A DNA stretch of 64,000 bases from Skermanella aerolata KACC 11604 (lineage in GTDB: Bacteria > Pseudomonadota > Alphaproteobacteria > Azospirillales > Azospirillaceae). Positions within the stretch are counted from its first letter, which is position 1. The number at the start of each line of letters is the position of its first letter. Positions 48,701-55,235 of the stretch are shown piece after piece. The notes beneath the pieces were generated by a model, which was given only the letters and a program-made list of their open reading frames with translations, did no database searches and had not been told where the DNA came from. The position numbers and the translations under genes were made by a program. The stretch covers positions 1 to 64,000 of the forward strand of contig NZ_AVFK01000022.1 of the NCBI RefSeq assembly GCF_000936425.1. Reading direction: 5' to 3'.

Positions 48701-49602
48701 GCACGCTGTCCGGCATCTTCCGCGACCTGCTGCCGCTCCAGATCAAGCTGCTGGCGGAAGCCTCGTTCCTGGCCGCCTCGGCGGACGAGCCCTGCGAACT
48801 GAACTTCGTCCGCAAGCACGCGCTTCAATACGTTCAGGAGCACGGCGGCGATCTGGAAACCGCCTCGCTCCGCGTCTTCGGCAATGCCGACGGCGCCTAT
48901 GGGTCGAACGTCAACCACCTGATCGAATGCGGCGCCTGGGAAGACGAAAGCGAGCTGGCGGAAACCTACTACAAGCGCAAGAGCTTCGCCTATGGCCGCG
49001 CCGGGCACCCGGTCCAGCGCACGGCGCTGCTGAAGAGCGTCCTGGCCGGCGTCGATCTGGCGTACCAGAACCTCGACTCGGTCGAACTCGGCGTGACCAC
49101 CGTCGATCACTATTTCGATACGCTCGGCGGCATCAGCCGCGCCGTCAAGGCCGCCAAGGGCGGGCAGTCGGCCCCGATCTATATCGGCGACCAGACGCGC
49201 GGCGACGGCGTCGTCCGGACGCTGGGCGAACAGGTGGCGCTGGAAACGCGGACGCGTACGCTGAACCCCAAGTGGTACGAAGGCATGCTGAGCCACGGCT
49301 ACGAAGGCGTCCGCCAGATCGAGGAACACGTCTCCAACACCATGGGCTGGTCCGCGACCACCAGCGAGGTAGCGCCCTGGATCTATCAGCAGATCACCGA
49401 GACCTTCGTCCTCGATCCCGCGATGCGCAATCGCCTGACCGAGCTGAACCCCACGGCGTCGCTGAAATTGACGAACCGGCTGCTCGAAGCCCATGAGCGC
49501 CACTACTGGACGCCCGATGCCGCGACCTTCGACGCCCTTCGCAAGGCCAGCGAGGATTTGGAGGACTGCATCGAAGGCGTTTCGGTCGAGGCGGCGGCTT
49601 GA
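45769..49602 (+). CDS. bchH: Magnesium chelatase subunit H
   Basis: A 1277-residue protoporphyrin-binding subunit of magnesium chelatase, which inserts Mg into protoporphyrin IX together with BchI and BchD. The N-terminal DUF3479 region includes [30 protein letters not shown], typical of BchH rather than CobN. Later motifs include [25 protein letters not shown] and [22 protein letters not shown]. Start ATG 45769 follows CCGGGAG; ATG 45748 would add seven residues. The first 40 residues include a repeated A-[VI]-P segment encoded by four 15-bp units. No bchI, bchD or other photosynthesis gene is in the window. Confidence 0.93.
   Translation: [1277 protein letters not shown]
45826..45885 (+). 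repeat. Four 15-bp in-frame units in the bchH leader
   Basis: Units start at 45826, 45841, 45856 and 45871, all close to GCCATCCCGATCGAT, and encode [15 protein letters not shown] and AVPIT. The reading frame is kept. They lie between the start and the first conserved beta strand ([10 protein letters not shown]). Confidence 0.75.
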
Positions 49603-49626
49603 GGCCTGGATCGTGAGGCCCGGATC

Positions 49627-50556
49627 ATGAGGATGCGCAGGCTGCGGCCCTTGCTGGCGGTCCCCATGGCGGCGGTCGTCGGCGGTGCGCTGTGGCTGTG
49701 GACGCCGGACAAGCCGCGCGCCGACCTGGAAAGCCGGTACCTGGCATCGCCCGGCGACCTGCGCGACGTAGCCGGGGTCCGCCTGCACGTCCGGGATACG
49801 GGACCCAGGGACGCGCCGGCCGTCATCCTGATCCACGGCTTCGGTTCCAGCCTGCACACCTGGGAGGACTGGGCGCGAACGCTCTCCGCCGAGTACCGGG
49901 TCATCCGGTTCGACCTGCCCGGTTCGGGCCTGAGCGAACCCGATCCGACCGGCGACTATACCGACCGGCGCAGCCTCCAGGTGCTCACGGCCCTGATGGA
50001 TGGTCTTGGCGTCCGGCGCGCCAGCCTGATCGGCAACTCCATCGGCGGCAGGATCGCCTGGAAATTTGCCGGCGGGCAGCCTGATCGCACCGACAAGCTC
50101 GTCCTGGTCTCGCCGGACGGCTTCGCCAGTGCGGGGTTCCAGTATGGCGTGAAACCCGAGGTTCCCAGGCTGATCCGCCTGATGCGCTACGTCCTGCCCA
50201 AGCCGATGCTGCGCATGAACTTGAGCCCCGCCTACGGCGATCCTTCACGCCTGACCGATGCCGTCCTGGACCGCTACTACGACCTGATGCTGGCGCCGGG
50301 CGGCCGCGACGCGCTGATCGCGCGGATGGAACAAACCGTCCTGGAAGACCCGGAACCGCTGCTGCCCCGGATCGCAGCGCCGACGCTCCTGCTGTGGGGG
50401 GAGAAGGACGCGATGATCCCGGTCTCCAACGCCGCCGATTACCGGCGGCTGGTGCCCGACGTCACCCTCGCGACGCTGCCCGGACTGGGCCACGTCCCGC
50501 AGGAGGAAGACCCGGCGCGCTCGCTGGAGCCCGTGGCGGCGTTTCTCCGGCGGTAA
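49627..50556 (+). CDS. Alpha/beta hydrolase with N-terminal membrane anchor
   Basis: A 309-residue hydrolase. Residues 9-26 are a hydrophobic anchor or uncleaved signal. The fold starts VILIHGFGSSLHTWEDW; the nucleophile is in GNSIGGRIA; the Asp in WGEKDAMIPV; and the His in LPGLGHVPQEED, so the catalytic triad is complete. It starts 24 bases after bchH on the same strand, and BchO, an alpha/beta hydrolase, is a known accessory of magnesium chelatase in other phototrophs; this gene, with its anchor, may be a different hydrolase. Substrate unknown. Confidence 0.8.
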   Translation: MRMRRLRPLLAVPMAAVVGGALWLWTPDKPRADLESRYLASPGDLRDVAGVRLHVRDTGPRDAPAVILIHGFGSSLHTWEDWARTLSAEYRVIRFDLPGSGLSEPDPTGDYTDRRSLQVLTALMDGLGVRRASLIGNSIGGRIAWKFAGGQPDRTDKLVLVSPDGFASAGFQYGVKPEVPRLIRLMRYVLPKPMLRMNLSPAYGDPSRLTDAVLDRYYDLMLAPGGRDALIARMEQTVLEDPEPLLPRIAAPTLLLWGEKDAMIPVSNAADYRRLVPDVTLATLPGLGHVPQEEDPARSLEPVAAFLRR

Positions 50557-50561
50557 GGCAA

Positions 50562-50622
50562 GTGTTGGGCCACGGCCCAACCTACGAAGCAGGAGCCTAT
50601 AGGTTGGGCCGTGGCTCAACAA
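50562..50622. repeat. REP-like palindromic repeat, copy 2
   Basis: Arms GTTGGGCCACGGCCCAACCT(AC) at 50564-50585 and TAGGTTGGGCCGTGGCTCAAC-type at 50600-50620 are inverted copies with small differences, in the same layout as the element at 19556-19617. It lies a few bases after the hydrolase stop. Confidence 0.75.
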
Positions 50623-50736
50623 ACACTGTCCGCACAAGTCAAGCTTGATGCCGATCGCTAACCCTTCGCATAGCGACAGTTCGCCACGTATTCAGCATTT
50701 TATATTTATTTGTATTAATCGCGCAAGTCATTGAAG

Positions 50737-50755
50737 AGATATTGGTTCGATATCT
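50737..50755. promoter_or_regulatory. Inverted repeat in the leader of the substrate-binding gene
   Basis: AGATAT (50737-50742) and ATATCT (50750-50755) flank a 7-base spacer in an AT-rich region (TTTTATATTTATTTG upstream). It may be an operator or part of a promoter. Confidence 0.3.
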
Positions 50756-50791
50756 TTCAATATTGTAATAAAGCCAAGTATGGGGAAAAGC

Positions 50792-51748
50792 ATGAGCGTG
50801 AAGAAATTAGCCGGCTTCGGTCGCATCTGTATAATCGCGTCCGGATTTCTCGCTTCGGCGACCTTTGGCGTTGCTCATGCGGCGGAGATCGGCATTTCCT
50901 GGCCGGGCAAATCCGCCTCCATCCTGATCTGGGAAAAAGCCTTCAAGGAACGGCTGACCGCGATAGCGCCCGACCTCAAGGTCGAAACCATCAAGGAAGT
51001 CCCGACCAACGAGGAGTTCGGCGCGATCCTGAAGCGCTTCGATACCGAAAAGGACGCCATCGTCCTGTTCCGGTCGAATGCCGCCGAATACGTGAAGGCC
51101 AATCCGACCAAGAAGCCGACCTTCTTCGGATCGGTCAACAACGTGGCCGAACTCGACCTCATCGAACACCCGGAAAAGCCGGAAGGCAACTATACGGCGG
51201 CCTCGTATTTCATCGCGCCGGAAATCCAGTTGCAGAGCTTCATCGCCTTGACGCCCAAGGTGAAGCGGCTCGCCTTCGTCCAGGAAGCCGGTCAGGCCAG
51301 TTCGGCGGCGGAAGCCGGCCCGAGTCTGGAAGCCTGCCGCAAGCTAGCCCTGACCTGCCAGCTGATCGCGGTACCATCCGCCGACCAGATCGCCTCCGCC
51401 ATCCAGGCGAAGCTTTCGGAAGTCGACGCGCTCGTCATCGGCCGGCAGGCCATGATCATCGACAACGCCAAGGCGGTCATCGCGGCGGCGGGCGACAAGC
51501 CGGTGTTCACCTATCATGAAAAGGCGGTCAAGGACGGCGCCCTGATCGGAATGACCGCCAGCAACGAGAAGCTGGGCGCACTGCTCGCCGATGCCGTCGC
51601 CGGCGTCGTGCTCAAGGGCCGCAAGATCGCGGACACACCCGTCATCGTCGATACCGCCCCGACCCTGTACATCAACATGAACAGCGTTCAGAAGCTGGGC
51701 GTCCAGGTCCCGGTCGAACTGCTCGGCTCAGCCAACCTGATCCAGTAA
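50792..51748 (+). CDS. ABC-type substrate-binding protein (ABC_sub_bind family), no transporter adjacent
   Basis: A 318-residue periplasmic protein. The signal peptide is clear (KKLAGFGRICIIASGFLASATFGVAHA, cleaved before AEIGIS). The mature part has the two-lobe pattern of the ABC_sub_bind family (SVNNVAELDLIEHPEKPEGNYTAASYF, VKRLAFVQEAGQ, VDALVIGRQAMI). ATG 50792 follows GGGGAAAAG; ATG 50780 would add four residues. No permease or ATPase gene is next to it. Its last 21 bases overlap the end of the convergent histidine kinase gene. Substrate unknown. Confidence 0.8.
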   Translation: MSVKKLAGFGRICIIASGFLASATFGVAHAAEIGISWPGKSASILIWEKAFKERLTAIAPDLKVETIKEVPTNEEFGAILKRFDTEKDAIVLFRSNAAEYVKANPTKKPTFFGSVNNVAELDLIEHPEKPEGNYTAASYFIAPEIQLQSFIALTPKVKRLAFVQEAGQASSAAEAGPSLEACRKLALTCQLIAVPSADQIASAIQAKLSEVDALVIGRQAMIIDNAKAVIAAAGDKPVFTYHEKAVKDGALIGMTASNEKLGALLADAVAGVVLKGRKIADTPVIVDTAPTLYINMNSVQKLGVQVPVELLGSANLIQ

Positions 51749-53047
51749 GGCCGCTCTCGACTCCGACGGCACGGGGGCGAGCGTCACGGTCTGGATCAGG
51801 CCGCCCCCGTCGCGGTTGCGGATTGCGATGCCGCCGCCGCTCCGCACGACGATCTCCCGCGCGATCGCCAGCCCCAGGCCGGCGCCGGGAACCTGCTTGC
51901 GCCGGCCGGGATCGACGCGGAAGAACGGTTCGAATACCTGCTCGATGAGCGCGGGGGGAATGCCGGGGCCGCGGTCGGCGATGACGACGGTGGGGGCCTC
52001 GTCCCGTATCGTGACTTCGACCGTGGCGCCGCCGCCATGGGTGGCGGCGTTGATGATCAGGTTGCGCAATGCCCGCTTGAGCGCCAGCGGACCGGCCCTG
52101 GTCCAGGCCGGCTCGACCGCGCCCAGGCGCACGGTCATCCCAAGCCCTGCCAGATCGTCGACAAGGGCGGCAACCAGGCGGTCCAGCGCCAGGGGCTCGT
52201 CCGATCCGGGCTCCGCCTCCTCCCGGACCAGACCGATGGCGCTGTCGGCAATGCGGTCCAGTTCCTCCAGGTCGTTCAGCCATTGGTCCCGCTCGTCGTC
52301 GGGCAGGAACTCGGCCCGCAGGCGTAGCCGCGTCATCGGCGTCCGCAGGTCGTGACCGGCGGCGGCGACCAGCCGCATCCTGCTTTCCATCGCCGTCTTG
52401 AGGCGGGACGACAGGCGGTTGAGAGCCTGCGCGGTCGCCCTGACTTCCTCCGGGCCGGTTTCCGGCAGATGGGGCAGGTTGCCGTCGGGACCGATGCTGG
52501 TGATCGCCTGTTCCAGCATGCCCAGCGGGCGGGAAATCTTGGCGGCGGCGAACAGGGCGACCGCCGTGGCCCCGACGGCGATCAGCGCCATGTAGCCGAC
52601 CAGCAGCATCCAGGGCGGTCCCGGCGGCGGCAGCTCCTGCAACGGCATCACCAGCCAGCCGCGCCCCGGCACCGGGATCGACACGCTCATGGGCGGACGT
52701 CCGGGAGCGGCACCGCGCTCCGGACGGGTGATGACGACCGGCAGCGGCTCGCCCGTCCTCGCCAGGGCGTCCCGCAGGTCCTGCGTGAAATGGGGCGAGA
52801 CGGGATCGGACGGGGGGACCGGATCGAACTTCAGCCCATCCGCGGCGACGGCGGCGTTGCTGCCCGCAAGATCGGAAATCAGGCGGATCTGCCGGGCGAT
52901 CGGGTCCATGATCTGGAGCTGTCCGGGGCTTTTGACCAGGACCATCGTGACGCTTGTGGCAAGGCCGACCACCGCGACGATGGCGACGACCAGCACCAGC
53001 GCCAGCTTTGTCCGCAAGGATGCGCGCACGGACTCCAAGGCGTTCAA
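51728..53047 (-). CDS. EnvZ-type sensor histidine kinase
   Basis: A 439-residue kinase. TM1 about 15-37, periplasmic domain 40-146, TM2 about 147-169, HAMP about 170-222, HisKA with acceptor H232 in AAGHDLRTPMTRL, and ATPase domain with NLIINAATH, DRGPGIP and GAGLGLAIA. It begins in the stop codon of the response regulator gene upstream (ATGA). With the regulator it forms an OmpR/EnvZ-like pair. A role in controlling the nearby RND pump is possible by position. The 3' end overlaps the substrate-binding gene by 21 bases. Confidence 0.93.
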   Translation of the reverse strand: MNALESVRASLRTKLALVLVVAIVAVVGLATSVTMVLVKSPGQLQIMDPIARQIRLISDLAGSNAAVAADGLKFDPVPPSDPVSPHFTQDLRDALARTGEPLPVVITRPERGAAPGRPPMSVSIPVPGRGWLVMPLQELPPPGPPWMLLVGYMALIAVGATAVALFAAAKISRPLGMLEQAITSIGPDGNLPHLPETGPEEVRATAQALNRLSSRLKTAMESRMRLVAAAGHDLRTPMTRLRLRAEFLPDDERDQWLNDLEELDRIADSAIGLVREEAEPGSDEPLALDRLVAALVDDLAGLGMTVRLGAVEPAWTRAGPLALKRALRNLIINAATHGGGATVEVTIRDEAPTVVIADRGPGIPPALIEQVFEPFFRVDPGRRKQVPGAGLGLAIAREIVVRSGGGIAIRNRDGGGLIQTVTLAPVPSESRAALLDQVG

Positions 53048-53757
53048 TCCGACGTCTCGACGCGCGCGGCAAGCTGATAGCCGCCGTTCCGCACCGTCTT
53101 GAAGATCTGGAAGCTGCCGGTATCACCCAGCTTGCGGCGCAGACGGCTGACCAGCACGTCGATCGAGCGGCCGAACGGGTCGCTCTCCCGTCCCTGCGTC
53201 AGGTCGAGCAGCTGGTCGCGCGACAGCACGCGGCCGGGACGTTCGAGGAAGACGCGCAGAAGCTCGAACTCCCCGGCGGTCAAGGCGACCTCCTCGCCGG
53301 CAGGGTCGGTCAGGCGGCGGGTCGCCGGGTCGGCGGTGAAGCCCACGAAGCGGAACAGCTTGTCGGTCACCGGTTCCGGCGCGTCCCAGCCCCGCCGCAG
53401 CACGGCGCGGATGCGGGCGACCAGTTCGCGCGGATTGAAGGGCTTGGCGAGATAATCGTCGGCGCCGATTTCCAGGCCGATGATCCGGTCTATCTCCTCC
53501 TTCAAGGCCGTCAGGAGGATGATCGGAACATACTGCCGCTGACCGCGCAGGTTGCGGCATATCTCCAGGCCGGAGCCGTCCGGCAGCATGACGTCCAGGA
53601 CGACCAGATCGATTTGGCTGTCGGGGAACGCCTTCTCGAACTCCCGCCGGTCGGCGGCCAGCGTCACGCGGAATCCCTGGCTGTCCAGGTATCGGCCGAG
53701 CAGCCGCCGGATTTCCTGATCGTCGTCAACGACGAGAATATGAGGAGATGTCTGCAT
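53044..53757 (-). CDS. OmpR-family response regulator
   Basis: A 237-residue regulator. Receiver with DDD near residue 11, phospho-acceptor D55 in VVLDVMLPDG and K105 in YLAKPFNPR; then an OmpR/PhoB winged helix with LTAGEFELLRVFLERPGRVLSRDQLLDL. ATG 53757 is preceded by GGGGTG; a longer start at 53838 is less likely. It is cotranscribed with the kinase downstream. It is divergent from the RND pump genes (starting 54114), which may be its target. Confidence 0.93.
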   Translation of the reverse strand: MQTSPHILVVDDDQEIRRLLGRYLDSQGFRVTLAADRREFEKAFPDSQIDLVVLDVMLPDGSGLEICRNLRGQRQYVPIILLTALKEEIDRIIGLEIGADDYLAKPFNPRELVARIRAVLRRGWDAPEPVTDKLFRFVGFTADPATRRLTDPAGEEVALTAGEFELLRVFLERPGRVLSRDQLLDLTQGRESDPFGRSIDVLVSRLRRKLGDTGSFQIFKTVRNGGYQLAARVETSD

Positions 53758-53975
53758 CACCCCTGGTATATACGCCGCCCGGCTTACGCGCCGCGACGGG
53801 ATTTTTGCAACGGAGCGTGTCGGCGGGCAGGGCGGCAACGTTCGGAAACAATTCCGCCGCCGGCTGTCACCCTCCGTAACGTACTGAAGAAATGCCGCAA
53901 TGACCGTCCCTTATGGTCCGCTTTATCGCCGGACCGATCGAATCGGATCGGGCGAGCTGGATCGACTTAAAGGTA

Positions 53976-54101
53976 ATGCGGCCGATGGAAAGCAGGGGTG
54001 ATCGGGTCAGGGAGTGGTCCGTCACGGCCGCCGCCGTCCTGGCGATGGCGGGACTTCTGATCATGATGCTCGCGACGGCGCTGTCCGTCATGGGTCCGTG
54101 A
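53976..54101 (+). CDS. Possible small membrane protein upstream of the RND genes
   Basis: A 41-residue open frame with one hydrophobic helix (VTAAAVLAMAGLLIMMLATALSVM). AAAGG is upstream of ATG 53976. It ends 12 bases before the adaptor start. It may be a real small protein of the pump, or a chance frame. The 356-base gap 53758-54113 otherwise holds the divergent promoters. Confidence 0.35.
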   Translation: MRPMESRGDRVREWSVTAAAVLAMAGLLIMMLATALSVMGP

Positions 54102-54113
54102 GGGAACAGAAAA

Positions 54114-55235
54114 TTGAAGATTGCGAAAGGATGCGCCGGAGCGGCGCTCGTGCTGCTGTTGCTGGCCGCCTGCGGACAGCCCGGAGCAAGCGACAGGACG
54201 GCCGACACTGCCCCGGCTGGCGAGCCGGCGACCGGATTGGGCGTCACGGTACAGGCTGCGGAACGCACCGCCATGGCATCGCGCGTCACCGCCACCGGCA
54301 CGGTAGCGGCTTGGCAGGAACTGGTGCTGGGCGCGCGGATCAGCGGTCTGGCCCTGGTCGACGTCCGGGTGGGGGAGGGAGACCGGGTAGAAGCCGGTCA
54401 GGTCCTGGCCCTGCTCGACGACAGCGGCCTGACCGCTGAGAAGGCGCAGCAGAAGGCCGCGATCGAGGAGGCGGAAGCCAACCTCGCCAATGCCCTGCTG
54501 GCTGAGGAACGGTCGCGGAAGCTGGCGGCGACCAATGCCGTCAGCCGGGAAACGGTGGACGAGCGCGCCACCGCGACCCGCACCGCCCGCGCCAAGCTGG
54601 CGCAGGCCAAGGCGGCGCTCGACCTGCTGGACGTCAAGCTCGGCCAGACCCGCGTCACGGCTCCCGTTTCCGGCACGATAACCGCCAAGCCCGCCGTGCT
54701 CGGCGTGGTCGTCCAGACCGGCACCGAACTGTTCCGCATCCTGCGCGACGACCGGCTGGAGGTCGAAGCCCTGGTGCCGGAACGGGACATTACAGCCGTC
54801 AAGCCGGGCCAAGCCGCCACCGTGACCGACGCCGCCGGTGGCACGATCCGGGCCGAAGTGCGGGCGATGGCGGCGAAGGTCGATCCCCTGACGCGCCTCG
54901 GCACCGCGTATCTGACGTTGCCGGAAGACGCCCGCCTGCTCCAGGGCATGTTCGTCCGGGTCACGATCCAGGCCGACGAGCGGATGGTGCTTTCGGTAGC
55001 GGAACAATCGCTGGTCTGGCGCGACGGGCAGCCGGCGGTATTCACCGTCGGCGCGGACGGCGCGGTCGAACTGCGGACCGTCGAGACCGGCGCCCGCGCC
55101 GGCGGACGTGTCGCCATCGAGAGCGGCCTTGCCGGCGGCGAAAGCGTCGTCGTCGCGGGCGCCGGCTTCCTGGACGATGGGAACGTCGTGCGGGTCGTCA
55201 CGCAGCAGGCGGATGCGGGGGAGGGAACGCCATGA
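54114..55235 (+). CDS. RND efflux periplasmic adaptor (lipoprotein)
   Basis: A 373-residue membrane-fusion protein. The N-terminal lipobox LLLLAAC at residues 15-21 marks a lipoprotein anchored in the inner membrane. Then a lipoyl-like domain, a coiled-coil hairpin (QKAAIEEAEANLANALLAEERSRKLAATNAVSRETVDERATATRTARAKLAQAKAAL), and beta-barrel and proximal domains. TTG 54114 is used as the start, after GAGGGA. Its stop overlaps the pump gene (ATGA). It links the pump to an outer-membrane channel, which is not in this window. Confidence 0.92.
   Translation: MKIAKGCAGAALVLLLLAACGQPGASDRTADTAPAGEPATGLGVTVQAAERTAMASRVTATGTVAAWQELVLGARISGLALVDVRVGEGDRVEAGQVLALLDDSGLTAEKAQQKAAIEEAEANLANALLAEERSRKLAATNAVSRETVDERATATRTARAKLAQAKAALDLLDVKLGQTRVTAPVSGTITAKPAVLGVVVQTGTELFRILRDDRLEVEALVPERDITAVKPGQAATVTDAAGGTIRAEVRAMAAKVDPLTRLGTAYLTLPEDARLLQGMFVRVTIQADERMVLSVAEQSLVWRDGQPAVFTVGADGAVELRTVETGARAGGRVAIESGLAGGESVVVAGAGFLDDGNVVRVVTQQADAGEGTP

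Noticed and set aside
45769-49602. CobN (aerobic cobaltochelatase) instead of BchH
   Set aside because: The DUF3479-type N-terminus and the [13 protein letters not shown] segment are those of BchH; no cobalamin genes are nearby.
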